Assembly: GCA_034717495.1 (NCBI GenBank)
Contig: JAYELL010000095.1
Span: 1-64,000 of the forward strand
Reading direction: 5' to 3'
DNA: 64,000 nt
Source of the DNA: Chloroflexota bacterium
GTDB lineage: Bacteria; Chloroflexota; Anaerolineae; JAAEKA01
Under the pieces are notes generated by a model that saw only the letters and a program-made list of their open reading frames with translations, was not told where the DNA came from and did no database searches. The position numbers were made by a program, and so were the translations under genes. Of the stretch, positions 35,402 through 44,739 are shown in pieces. Position 1 is the stretch's first letter. Each line of letters starts with the position of its first letter.

Positions 35402-38400
35402 ATGGCAAAGAAAAAAAACAAGGACCTAGCTAAAAAACCTGACGGCAGCCAGGGTGTGGCGATTATCGGCATGTCCTGCATGTTTCCGGGCGCCAGGGAT
35501 CTGGACACCTACTGGCAGAACATCCTGGGCAAGGTCGATTCGGTGACCGATCCACCGCCCGAGGCGTGGGATTCAGAGGTTTTTTATGATCCAGAATCCA
35601 CGGCCAACGACCGGGTTTATTGCAGGAAAGGTGGCTTCCTCGGCCCGCTGGCGCAGTTCAACCCGCTGAACTACGGGATAATGCCCATTGGTCTTGATGG
35701 TGGCGAGCCCGATCAGTGGCTGCTTCTCAAGCTGGCCTACGATGCGCTGGGGGATGCCAGTTACCTGGAACGCCTTGAGGCCAATTCCGGGGAGCGACGC
35801 CGCACTGCCGTGATTCTGGGCAAAGGAACCTATCTCAACCGCGGCAATCTCAACATGGTTCAGCACAGCCTGGTGGTCGACCAGACGCTGCAGGTGTTAC
35901 AGGCTCTTCATCCTGAGTATGGACAGGAAGAGCTGGACCTGGTGCGCGAGGCATTGAAGGAACGGCTGCCTGCGTTTGACGCTGCCACCGCGCCGGGGCT
36001 GGTGCCCAACATCGCTGCCGGACGCATTGCCAACCGGCTCGATCTGATGGGGCCATCCTACACGGTGGATGCTGCCTGCGCTTCCTCGTTGATCGCGGTC
36101 GAGATCGCGATGCGTGACTTGCTGACCGACCACTGCGATCTTGCGTTGGTGGGAGGCGCCCAGGTCACGACCCCTATTCCAATCCTGACCCTTTTCTCCC
36201 AACTGGGTGCCCTTTCCCGGCAAGAAGAGATCCGGCCTTTCGACCAGAAGGCCGACGGGACGATTCTCTCGGAGGGAATCGGGATGCTGGTGTTGAAACG
36301 GGAGGAAGATGCGGTGCGGGACGATGATCGCATCTATGCGGTCATCAAGGGTGTGGGCTCCTCCAGCGACGGTCGGGCCATGAGTGTGCTGACACCCAGG
36401 GTTGAGGGAGAGATCCTGGCCCTGCAGCAGGCCTATGAGATGGCAGGCGTGGAACCGGCAACGGTGGGCCTGGTCGAGGCTCACGGAACGGCGACGCTGG
36501 CCGGTGATGCTTCGGAGATCGACGCCCTGCAAGCTGTGTTCGGAGGCCGCCGCGCCCGGGAGCCACAAACAGCCCTGGGCACCGTAAAATCGATGATCGG
36601 CCACACGATGCCGGCTTCAGGTGTTGCAGGCATTATCAAAGCGGCGCTGGCGCTGTATAACAAGGTTTTGCCCCCAACCATCCATTGCGACGAGCCGAAT
36701 TCCAGGCTTGGGTTGGAAGACTCCAATTTCTATTTGAACACGGAAACGCGTCCGTGGATCCAGGGCCGTGAAACTCCCCGGCGTGCAGGCGTGAATGCCT
36801 TTGGCTTCGGTGGCGTCAACGTCCACGTCATCCTTGAGGAGGCCACACCCCAGGGCGACACAGCCTGGCCCAATCACATGGACCACTGGGAGAGCGAGGT
36901 TGTGGTCCTGGCTGCCAAGGATCGAGACCGATTATTGGTCAGCGCAAGAGAGCTGAAGGAAACTCTGGAGGCCGTGCCCGATCTGCAAGAACCTGGCTTC
37001 AGGTTGTTGGACCTGGCGTATACGGTCAACAGGCGCCTGGGTGAACAGGTCTGTCGGTTGGCGATTGTTGCCACCTCAATCGAGGATCTTCGAGACAAAC
37101 TAGGCCACGCCATCTCGCGTCTGGAGAAAGCCAAAACGCGCAAGATCAAGGATGTTCGGGGGATTTACTTCTTCGAAAAACCTTTTTATCCCGAGGGACG
37201 GGTGGCATTTCTCTTCCCGGGGGAGGGTTCTCAATACCCGAACATGCTGGCTGACCTGTGCCAGCACTTCCCGGAGGTGCGCAGCGCCTTCGACCGCATC
37301 GACCATATCTTCGAGGGCCATCCCCGGGGATACACGCCCAGCGATTTCATTTTCCCCAGGCCGGGGCAGGCGGAGAGGTCCGGCAGGGCAGAGCAACTCT
37401 GGGAGATCGATGGCGCTGTCGAGGCTGTTCTTACGGCGAACGCGGCGATGCACGCGCTGTTGCTCAGGTTAGACGTTGAGCCAGACGCCCTGGTGGGCCA
37501 CAGCACGGGTGAATACTCTGCCTTGCTGGCGTCGGGCATGATTCCGGTTGACGAGGATGAATTCGTAGGCCACCACTTGTTGAATCTCAATCAGATGTAT
37601 GAGGTCGTGGCTCGGGACAATGAGGTGCCGCGGGCGTTCATGCTGGCCGTTGGTGCTGGTCTGGATCGGGTAGCGTCCCAGGTGGAGGAAGCTGGTGGAC
37701 AGGTGTACGTTGGCATGGACAACTGCCCTCACCAATCGGTCCTGGTGGGCGAGGAATCGGCTCTTGAGGGATTGACTTCCTCGTTGGGGGCAGAGGGTCT
37801 GATCTTTGAGAGCCTTCCCTTTGATCGGGCCTATCATACGCCGCTCTTTGAGCCTTACAACCATCTCTTCCAGGATTTCTACGCCCAATTGCCCATGGAG
37901 GCTGCCAAGGTGACTACCTATTCGTGTGTCACTGCAGCACCCTTTGGCGACGACGAAGCCGATATCCGATCCCTGGCTATCGCTAACTGGATCAACCGGG
38001 TCCGTTTCCGGGAAACTATCCAGGCGATGTACGACGATGGCATTCGGATCTTTGTGGAAGTCGGGGCCCGGGGCAATCTGACGGCCTTTGTAGGAGATAT
38101 CCTGCGCGGCCAATCCCATCTGGCCGTGCCGGCAAATATCCAGCAGCGTTCAGGGATTACCCAGCTCAATCACCTCATTGGTCTTCTTATTGCCCAGGGA
38201 GTCCCGGTGGATCTGACCGCTCTCTACGAACGCCGCGAACCGCGTATGTTGGAGCTTACGCCTGATTTCGCCGAAAAGGCTGGAAAACAACCCGCGGGCA
38301 CCATGAAGTTGGCTTCGGGCTGGGCAGGGATGGAGGTCTCGCCTGAGGCGGCCGAAGAAATCCGTACTCGATTAGCCGGAAAATCAGTCGGGGGTGTCGT

Positions 38401-40942
38401 CAACCCGGACGCAGGTCCCGACCCGGTCGAACCGGTCGCAGCATCGGCGAGCAAATCACAGGAGGAAGTGAATATCAGCAATATGCAAGATAATCTACCC
38501 AACAACAATGGAGTTCAGGATTCCGTTCCACCGACCTCCGGCGTGGTACAGCCGGCTCAAGTCTACGCTGATGGGCGCGCCCTGGTGATGCAAGGCCATT
38601 TGCAGTTAATGGATCAGTTCTTGAAAACCCAGGAAGCGCTGGTTCAACAGTTCCTGACGGGCAGCGCTGCGCCGATCATGACGCAGTCGAGGCCAGTCCT
38701 TCCTTTGCAACCGGTTGCCTTGCCGCAGCTTGAAGGATTTTCGCCGCCGCCACAGCCTGTGCAGCAGCAGGATGCAGCTGCAGCAGGTCCGGAACCCGCC
38801 CAGCGTGCCGTTCCGCCGGCCCCAGCGCAGCCTTCCCCTCCCGGTGTTGCAGATCAAGCACCGGTGATTGAGGCATCCGAGGAGGTGAACGAGCCACCCG
38901 ATCTGGAGGCTATCCTGCTCGATCTGGTCAGTGACAAAACGGGGTATCCGCTGGAGGTACTCTCCCTGGATGCGAACCTGGAGGCAGATCTGGGAATCGA
39001 CTCCATCAAACGTGTCGAGATCCTGGGAGCATTCAACCAACAAACTGGCCTGGTGGAGGGGGATACCATGGATCAGGTCTCATCGCTGAAGACGTTAGGA
39101 GCGATTCTTGGTTTTTTTCAACAAACGGCCAGCCTGGCACCTAGTGTGAAACCGGGCTGGCCGTCCTCCCAAGATGCGATTGCCGCGACTGAACTTTTCG
39201 ATCGAATGCCCTTCATCCGGGATGTGCGCCGCCATGTGCCGGGTCAGGAGCTTGATGCCCTGTGCAGGTTGGACGTCAGTGAGGATCTGTTTCTGAGGGA
39301 CCACACATTGGGCCGGGAAATTGCCCGGTTGGATCCCGATCTTCTGGCCTTGCCAATCGTGCCACTCACTGTGACGATGGAAATCCTGGCGGAGGCAGCG
39401 GCTTGCCTGGCTCCTGGTGAGGTCCTGGTGGAGATGCGCGACCTGAGGGCCTACCGCTGGATTCTCCTGGAAGAGGGCCCGACTACGTTGCGGGTGACGG
39501 CCAAACGGCGAAGCGACTCCGGTGGCAGTGAATTCGACGTGGTCGTATGCATTCTCCCAGACGGGATTGCAACTGAAGAGGGTATGGACTCCCTGGCGCC
39601 AGCGGCTGAAGGCACCATGATCTTCGCAATGGCCTATCCCGAACCGCCGGATGTTTCCGCCCTTTCTCTGCAAGAGGAACGGGCGTCGCTCTGGCAGCCT
39701 GACAACCTGTATCGCGATGGCATGTTCCACGGACCGTTGTTCCGTGCGGTGAAGTCGATCGACCGGGTGGGCAGCGATGGACTGGTGGCCACCATGGAGG
39801 CCCTTCCCACCAATCAGTTCATCGGCTCAGACAGAGGTCCGGTCTTCCTCGCTGAGCCGATCATCCTGGACGCCGCGGGCCAGTTGATTGGATTGTGGAC
39901 CCTGGAAACCCTGGAACGGGGATTCACCGTCTTTCCCTATCAACTGAAGGCCCTGCATTTCTTTGGGCCTGCGCTGCCGCCTGGTGAGCAAGTGACCTGC
40001 CAGGTGCGCGGCACCTTTCTGGATAACCTGCAGATGACGTCTGATATCGATATCATCGATGCAGAGGGCAACTTGCGAATGCGGCTCAATGGATGGGACG
40101 ACAAACGATTTGATATTCCGCGCCAATTCTATCGCTTCATCCTGAATCCGGGCGAGGTGCGTCTCAGCGAACCATGGTCTGCTCCACTCAACGGCCACGC
40201 CGGGGGTGAGGAGTTTGAATCGAGACGGGTCGCCGGTTTTTCCCAGGACTTTTTGAAAGCTCATTACCACTTCTGGGAAAAAGTCCTGGCCCATCTGGTG
40301 TTGGCCCGGTCAGAGCGGCAAGTATGGCGAGAGATGGGATCGGACAAACGAAGAATCGAGTGGCTGTTGGGCCGGGTGGCAGCCAAAGAAGCTTTTGCCA
40401 TATTCGTGTATAAGTTGTATAATATTAGTCTCAACATTGCGGACATCGAGATCTCGACGGATGAGCGGGGACGTCCATATGTGGAAGGCCAGTGGCTTTC
40501 GCAGATTGACCGGCCAATCTCGTTGTCCATTTCTCATGCTGGCGACGTCGCTGCGGCCGTGGTTGGTCATGTATCGCCGGAGGGACGCATGCCGGGCATT
40601 GGAATCGACCTGGAGCCGGTCCAACGCCTGGAGACCTCTTTCGCCGGTGTGGCATTCACCGAACAGGAGCGGTCATTGTTGCAGGAGCTGGTTGAGTCGG
40701 ATGACGAGACCTGGTCGCTGCGACTCTGGTGTGCAAAAGAAGCGGTTGGGAAAGCCCTGGGGGTTGGACTGGCGAATGGACCTCACAGCGTGGCCATCGA
40801 TCGAGTCGACCCCGACAGCGGTTTCGTTTACATGAACCTGGCAGGCGGGCTGGAGGAGGAATTTTCAGATCTGTCCGGTGAGAATATGGCCGCCTACACG
40901 ACGCAGGAGAATGGCTTCGTAGTTGCCAGTGTTCTGGGCTGA
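35402..40942 (+). CDS. PKSE-like synthase: KS-AT-ACP-DH-phosphopantetheinyl transferase
   Basis: A 1846-residue iterative-type PKS. The KS has Cys226 (DAACASS), EAHGTAT and the GHTMPASG His. The AT (FPGEGSQYPNML) has Ser701 (GHSTGE) and a late His (FDRAYHTPL). A linker with LMDQFLKTQEALV resembles that of the preceding PKS. One ACP follows with Ser1201 in LGIDSIKRVEI. A hot-dog dehydratase has His1301 (LRDHTLG) and an Asp in ILDAAGQLIGLW. A C-terminal Sfp-type transferase has GIGIDLEPV and WCAKEAVGKALG. Domain order equals enediyne PKSE (KS-AT-ACP-KR-DH-PPT) minus the KR, which the neighbouring protein supplies. It should activate its own ACP and possibly the other carriers. Confidence 0.93.
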   Translation: MAKKKNKDLAKKPDGSQGVAIIGMSCMFPGARDLDTYWQNILGKVDSVTDPPPEAWDSEVFYDPESTANDRVYCRKGGFLGPLAQFNPLNYGIMPIGLDGGEPDQWLLLKLAYDALGDASYLERLEANSGERRRTAVILGKGTYLNRGNLNMVQHSLVVDQTLQVLQALHPEYGQEELDLVREALKERLPAFDAATAPGLVPNIAAGRIANRLDLMGPSYTVDAACASSLIAVEIAMRDLLTDHCDLALVGGAQVTTPIPILTLFSQLGALSRQEEIRPFDQKADGTILSEGIGMLVLKREEDAVRDDDRIYAVIKGVGSSSDGRAMSVLTPRVEGEILALQQAYEMAGVEPATVGLVEAHGTATLAGDASEIDALQAVFGGRRAREPQTALGTVKSMIGHTMPASGVAGIIKAALALYNKVLPPTIHCDEPNSRLGLEDSNFYLNTETRPWIQGRETPRRAGVNAFGFGGVNVHVILEEATPQGDTAWPNHMDHWESEVVVLAAKDRDRLLVSARELKETLEAVPDLQEPGFRLLDLAYTVNRRLGEQVCRLAIVATSIEDLRDKLGHAISRLEKAKTRKIKDVRGIYFFEKPFYPEGRVAFLFPGEGSQYPNMLADLCQHFPEVRSAFDRIDHIFEGHPRGYTPSDFIFPRPGQAERSGRAEQLWEIDGAVEAVLTANAAMHALLLRLDVEPDALVGHSTGEYSALLASGMIPVDEDEFVGHHLLNLNQMYEVVARDNEVPRAFMLAVGAGLDRVASQVEEAGGQVYVGMDNCPHQSVLVGEESALEGLTSSLGAEGLIFESLPFDRAYHTPLFEPYNHLFQDFYAQLPMEAAKVTTYSCVTAAPFGDDEADIRSLAIANWINRVRFRETIQAMYDDGIRIFVEVGARGNLTAFVGDILRGQSHLAVPANIQQRSGITQLNHLIGLLIAQGVPVDLTALYERREPRMLELTPDFAEKAGKQPAGTMKLASGWAGMEVSPEAAEEIRTRLAGKSVGGVVNPDAGPDPVEPVAASASKSQEEVNISNMQDNLPNNNGVQDSVPPTSGVVQPAQVYADGRALVMQGHLQLMDQFLKTQEALVQQFLTGSAAPIMTQSRPVLPLQPVALPQLEGFSPPPQPVQQQDAAAAGPEPAQRAVPPAPAQPSPPGVADQAPVIEASEEVNEPPDLEAILLDLVSDKTGYPLEVLSLDANLEADLGIDSIKRVEILGAFNQQTGLVEGDTMDQVSSLKTLGAILGFFQQTASLAPSVKPGWPSSQDAIAATELFDRMPFIRDVRRHVPGQELDALCRLDVSEDLFLRDHTLGREIARLDPDLLALPIVPLTVTMEILAEAAACLAPGEVLVEMRDLRAYRWILLEEGPTTLRVTAKRRSDSGGSEFDVVVCILPDGIATEEGMDSLAPAAEGTMIFAMAYPEPPDVSALSLQEERASLWQPDNLYRDGMFHGPLFRAVKSIDRVGSDGLVATMEALPTNQFIGSDRGPVFLAEPIILDAAGQLIGLWTLETLERGFTVFPYQLKALHFFGPALPPGEQVTCQVRGTFLDNLQMTSDIDIIDAEGNLRMRLNGWDDKRFDIPRQFYRFILNPGEVRLSEPWSAPLNGHAGGEEFESRRVAGFSQDFLKAHYHFWEKVLAHLVLARSERQVWREMGSDKRRIEWLLGRVAAKEAFAIFVYKLYNISLNIADIEISTDERGRPYVEGQWLSQIDRPISLSISHAGDVAAAVVGHVSPEGRMPGIGIDLEPVQRLETSFAGVAFTEQERSLLQELVESDDETWSLRLWCAKEAVGKALGVGLANGPHSVAIDRVDPDSGFVYMNLAGGLEEEFSDLSGENMAAYTTQENGFVVASVLG

Positions 40943-40944
40943 TC

Positions 40945-40980
40945 AATGGCCGATTGTCAATTGTCAATGGTCAATTCTGG
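40945..40980. repeat. GTCAATTG/GTCAATGG dispersed repeat inside the gene cluster
   Basis: GATTGTCAATTGTCAATGGT followed by CAATTC fills the short gap between the PKSE-like gene and the free carrier gene. Related words occur at 14199, 18928-18963 and 54780-54806. Confidence 0.7.
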
Positions 40981-40999
40981 AAAGTATGGAAGCAAAGGA

Positions 41000-41314
41000 A
41001 TGAGCAATAGAACGGATATGATTTCAAGAGAGAATGTTTGGGACGCGACAATGCGTCTGCTGGCGCAGTTGGCCGAGGATTGGGACTATGGCGAAGAGAT
41101 CACAGGGGAGACATATCTCTTCTCGGATCTGGGGTTTCAGTCGCTGGATGCTGTGGTGTTGGGCAACACCTTGCAGGAGAAGTTTGGTCGTGCGATCCCC
41201 TTTGCCGACCTGTTGGCCGAGATCGGCCAGCGGGAGGTGAACGACGTCACTGTTGCAGAGTGGGTCGATTTTTCCTTCGAACACCTGCAGGCGTCCACGC
41301 CTCAGGAGGCATGA
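41000..41314 (+). CDS. Free-standing acyl carrier protein
   Basis: A 104-residue carrier protein: helix I (ENVWDATMRLLAQLAEDW), then LFSDLGFQSLDAVVLGNTLQ with the phosphopantetheine-accepting Ser in FQSLD, and helix IV near the C-terminus. ATG 41000 has GGAAG at good spacing. It ends overlapping the next gene's start. It may serve the carrier-less PKS at 28396 or hand the chain from synthase to tailoring enzymes. The FQS context differs from the classical DSL/DSI, as in many specialised carriers. Confidence 0.88.
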   Translation: MSNRTDMISRENVWDATMRLLAQLAEDWDYGEEITGETYLFSDLGFQSLDAVVLGNTLQEKFGRAIPFADLLAEIGQREVNDVTVAEWVDFSFEHLQASTPQEA

Positions 41315-42924
41315 TGGCCCAAAAAACGCTACTGATAGGCCTGGACGGCGCCACGTTTACACTGTTGGACCCATTCATGGCGGGGGGGGTGATGCCCTTC
41401 CTGAAGTCTTTTGCAGAGCGGGGTGTGCGAGCGGAGCTGCGCAGTGTTGTGCCTCCTCTCACGCCACCTGCCTGGACATCGGTGCTGACTGGGCGGTCGC
41501 CCGGATATCATGGCATCTTTGATTTTTTCCAGGCGGACACACCTGGCAGCATTTCGATCCGGCTGGCTACTTCGGGTGATATCCGGGTTGACCATGTCGC
41601 CAAGATGATCAACCAGCATGGTTTGCGGGCCAATATCATCAACTTTCCCGTCCATTTTCCACCTGCGCCGATCGACGGGGTGGTGATTGCCGGGTGGATG
41701 CCCTGGCGTCAACTGCGCCTGGGATGCCATCCCCCCGATCTGTACGACCGGTTGAAGGCTTTGCCAGGTTTCAATCCGCGGGAACTTGCGATGGACATGG
41801 GCCTTGAGGCCCGGGCCACCGAGGGGTGTGCTGAGGAGGAATATGTCGACTGGGCGGCGCTGCACGCCCGTCGCGAGGAGCGCTGGCTGGAGGTACTCAA
41901 GTACCTGGATGAAAACGACTCTTCCGAATTCACAGCGATTCTCCTGGATGGTCCGGACAAGGTCCAGCATCTGTGTTGGCGTTTCCTTGACCCGGTGTTG
42001 TGGCCTGTGAACCCGACTCCTGAGGAAGAGCGAATCCGGGAGGCCAGCATCGATTACTATCGCCAGCTGGATAGCATCCTTGAGGAGTTGGTTGAAAGTG
42101 CCGGTTCAGAGGCAACTATCGTGATGGTTTCCGACCATGGTTTCGGTGCCTCCACAGAGGTATTCCATGTCAATACCTGGCTGGAGCAGGCCGGATACCT
42201 GGTGTGGTCGAAGGATGTAACCAGCGAACTCAATGAGCAAGACACGCTGGGGATGGGACATATCTCGCGCCACAGCCGGTGGTTGGATTGGGACCGCACC
42301 AAAGCCTATGTTGCCACGCCGACAAGCAATGGCATTCACATTGTTCGGGCTGAGCAACATGATGGTCGGGGTGTCCCAGCAGCTGACTATCCCCGTTTCC
42401 GCGCTGAGCTGCTCGATGCCCTGCTGAGCTACGTTGATGAAAAGGACGGGAACCCCGTGGTGACCGCCGCAGCTACCCGGGAGGACGCTTTTGCCGGTCC
42501 GGCGGGTGAATTGGCGCCCGACCTGACCCTTAGCCTGCGTGATGGCGGTTTGGTGTCGATCCTGCCATCCGATACACCCCTGAAGCCCCGGCCTCGGCCG
42601 GTCGGTACCCATCGACCCCTGGGTGTGTTCCTGGCTGCAGGGCCGGGAATCCGGCGAAATGTCATGATCGAGGAGCTATCGGTTATGGATGTGGCGCCGA
42701 TTGTGCTGCACAGCCTGGGAATAGCTGTCCCGGAGTCGCTGGAAGGTCATGTTCCCGGGTCGGCGTATGAGACCGACTATCTGGCAAAGAGGCCAGTCGA
42801 GCTTGTTCCCCCCGGGAATGGCATTGAAGGTGAACGGGTCGATACTTCCCAGCAGATTGTTTACGATGAAGAAGCCGAAGCCGTGTTGATGGCCAGGCTG
42901 AGGGAACTGGGATACATTGAATAG
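41314..42924 (+). CDS. Alkaline-phosphatase-superfamily phosphodiesterase
   Basis: A 536-residue protein of the type I phosphodiesterase/nucleotide pyrophosphatase group. The N-terminus LLIGLDGATFTLLDPFMAGG carries the metal-binding Asp. The probable nucleophile Thr lies in LTPPAWTSVLTGRSPGYHG, and metal ligands in ILLDGPDKVQH and VMVSDHGFGA. No signal peptide is seen, so it probably acts in the cytoplasm. ATG 41314 (AGGAG 5 bases away) is preferred over 41311; either way it overlaps the carrier gene stop, implying coupling. In this setting it may cleave or transfer a phosphate ester on the lipid, a guess from context. The longer frame back to 41038 lies over the carrier gene and is not real. 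Confidence 0.88.
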   Translation: MAQKTLLIGLDGATFTLLDPFMAGGVMPFLKSFAERGVRAELRSVVPPLTPPAWTSVLTGRSPGYHGIFDFFQADTPGSISIRLATSGDIRVDHVAKMINQHGLRANIINFPVHFPPAPIDGVVIAGWMPWRQLRLGCHPPDLYDRLKALPGFNPRELAMDMGLEARATEGCAEEEYVDWAALHARREERWLEVLKYLDENDSSEFTAILLDGPDKVQHLCWRFLDPVLWPVNPTPEEERIREASIDYYRQLDSILEELVESAGSEATIVMVSDHGFGASTEVFHVNTWLEQAGYLVWSKDVTSELNEQDTLGMGHISRHSRWLDWDRTKAYVATPTSNGIHIVRAEQHDGRGVPAADYPRFRAELLDALLSYVDEKDGNPVVTAAATREDAFAGPAGELAPDLTLSLRDGGLVSILPSDTPLKPRPRPVGTHRPLGVFLAAGPGIRRNVMIEELSVMDVAPIVLHSLGIAVPESLEGHVPGSAYETDYLAKRPVELVPPGNGIEGERVDTSQQIVYDEEAEAVLMARLRELGYIE

Positions 42925-42946
42925 GTGATCGAGGAGGCAATGAACT

Positions 42947-43813
42947 ATGGGTAATATGGCTGTTAATGGCGTTGATCTGCATTATTGGACCGTGGGTGAG
43001 GGTCCCGACATCGTGATGATGCATGGTTTGGGAGGCAACCTGGCTATCTGGCACATGCATGTGGTGCCGCATCTTCGGGACAAGTTCAGGTTGACAAGCT
43101 TTGACTTCCGCGGGCATGGCAAGAGTAGTATGCCTGCCAGCGGCTACTCGACTGGCGGTATGGTCAAGGACCTTCTGGGGCTGATGGATGCTTTGGGCAT
43201 CGAAAAAGCCCACCTGGCGGGTCATAGCATGGGAGCCGATGTCGCACTGCACTTTGCCATGTTGCATCCCGATCGTGCTGAACGGCTGGTAGTAGTGGAG
43301 GCTGGATTGCCTGCCCTGGTAGCGGCGCGCAAGGACGAAAGCTGGATCGGTTGGTCCTACTGGGCAGAGATGATCGAGAAGTATACCGGAGAGAAGGTGC
43401 CACCCGAGCACCGCACCGATTACCGCTATCTGCTCCATCAGAGCTTGAAGGTACCGATCCTGTTTGGACCGTCGCGAGGTCAATCCCGCAGGCGACAGGA
43501 TAAATTCGTCGCCCTGCTGGATACGACCACCATGGTGGATGACTACGAGGTGGTTGGAGAGCTTACTCTGGAAAACATCGCTACTGTGCCCCATCCAAAA
43601 CTGCTGATGTACGAGCAGGGTTCGCCCTACATCGGGACCTATCATGAGATCTGCGAGGTTGCGATAAACTACGAATCGGTGCTTCTTCCACCAACCAAGT
43701 ATCGGCACTTTTTCCCTCTGGAAAAACCGGAAGTCCTGGCAGCTCACATCGTCGAATTCTGCCAACCGGAACGGGAAGTGGTCAATGGTCGTCAGTTGGA
43801 AGCCATTGTATGA
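42947..43813 (+). CDS. Alpha/beta hydrolase
   Basis: A 288-residue cytoplasmic alpha/beta hydrolase. It shows the oxyanion-hole HGLGG segment, the FDFRGHGKS turn, and the nucleophile elbow GHSMG (Ser94). A variable lid follows (WIGWSYWAEM to RRRQDKF). The terminal His of the triad is probably in KYRHFFPLEKPEVLA. It could release, cyclise or hydrolyse an acyl intermediate in the cluster. A GAGGAGG site lies 9 bases before the ATG. It overlaps the SDR gene behind it by four bases. Confidence 0.9.
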   Translation: MGNMAVNGVDLHYWTVGEGPDIVMMHGLGGNLAIWHMHVVPHLRDKFRLTSFDFRGHGKSSMPASGYSTGGMVKDLLGLMDALGIEKAHLAGHSMGADVALHFAMLHPDRAERLVVVEAGLPALVAARKDESWIGWSYWAEMIEKYTGEKVPPEHRTDYRYLLHQSLKVPILFGPSRGQSRRRQDKFVALLDTTTMVDDYEVVGELTLENIATVPHPKLLMYEQGSPYIGTYHEICEVAINYESVLLPPTKYRHFFPLEKPEVLAAHIVEFCQPEREVVNGRQLEAIV

Positions 43814-44670
43814 TTGACAGGGTGCTGATCACCGGCGCCGGCACCGGGCTGGGGTTGGAAACGGCGCTCACGCTGGCCGAACGTGGTTTCGACGTCTACG
43901 CGAGTGTTCTGAATGAAGAGCAACGGGCTCGGGTCAGCCAGGAGAGCGCCCAGCGGGGTCTTTCTGTCCACACGCCGGTCCTGGATGTAACCGACGAAAC
44001 GACGATTCAACCGGTAGTCGACTCTATAGCAGAAGGTGGATCCTTGCTGGGCGTTGTGAACAACGCAGGCATCAGCCTGCGGGGCTACTTCGAGGATTGT
44101 GATGACGATGAGATCAGAAGGGTCATCGATGTCAATCTGTTTGGCGCGATGGCCGTAACCCGGGCGGTTCTTCCCGCCATGCGAGAGGCTGGCCGAGGCC
44201 GGTTTATTTACATCAGTTCCATTGGTGCCCGCATTTCGTCCATGGGAAGAACAGCCTACTGTGCCAGCAAGTTCGCGCTTGAGGGTTACGCCGAATCGCT
44301 GATGCAGGAAGTGGGTCCTTTGGGTTTGCACATCAGCATTGTAGAGCCGGCGATCATCAATACGGAGCGCTGGACGGTGCATCGGGGTATTGCCCGGCGG
44401 GCCCAGGATCCTTCCAGCCCGTATCATGCCTGGTTTCAGCGGCAGGAAGAGTTGGCCGATCAACTGGTTCGCACATCGCCAACCAAAGCAACTGACGTTG
44501 CAGAAGCCATCTTCAAAGCATTGACCGAGCGTCGCCCGCGCTTGCGCTACGTGGTCGGCCGGCGGGCCCGGCTTGTTCTGATGTCGCGTCGCTATTTGCC
44601 TGGTGAGATGTTCGAGCGGCTCTATTTCGGAGAGGCAGTCCGGCGCGTTACTGATCCGCGTGGATCCTGA
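43810..44670 (+). CDS. Short-chain dehydrogenase/reductase 1
   Basis: A 286-residue classical SDR. NAD(P) binding is by TGAGTGLG near the N-terminus, with DVTD, NNAG at about 85, catalytic Ser in ISSIGAR and the intact YCASK tetrad segment. Its C-terminus (RWTVHRGIARRAQDP, then VVGRRARLVLMSRRYLPGEMF) is shared with the second SDR at 45867, so the two are paralogues flanking the methyltransferase. Likely job: reduction or oxidation of a hydroxyl/keto group of the product. It is translationally coupled to the hydrolase (ATGA overlap). Confidence 0.93.
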   Translation: MIDRVLITGAGTGLGLETALTLAERGFDVYASVLNEEQRARVSQESAQRGLSVHTPVLDVTDETTIQPVVDSIAEGGSLLGVVNNAGISLRGYFEDCDDDEIRRVIDVNLFGAMAVTRAVLPAMREAGRGRFIYISSIGARISSMGRTAYCASKFALEGYAESLMQEVGPLGLHISIVEPAIINTERWTVHRGIARRAQDPSSPYHAWFQRQEELADQLVRTSPTKATDVAEAIFKALTERRPRLRYVVGRRARLVLMSRRYLPGEMFERLYFGEAVRRVTDPRGS

Positions 44671-44739
44671 CCGCCAGCGTTGCAAAGGGACGATGACTCG
44701 GAATGGTTTTTCAGAGTGGTGTTTCGGAGGGGGCATGAC

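Noticed and set aside
42683-43765. 360-residue minus-strand open frame
   Set aside because: Antisense to the alpha/beta hydrolase and phosphodiesterase genes, which carry clear motifs.
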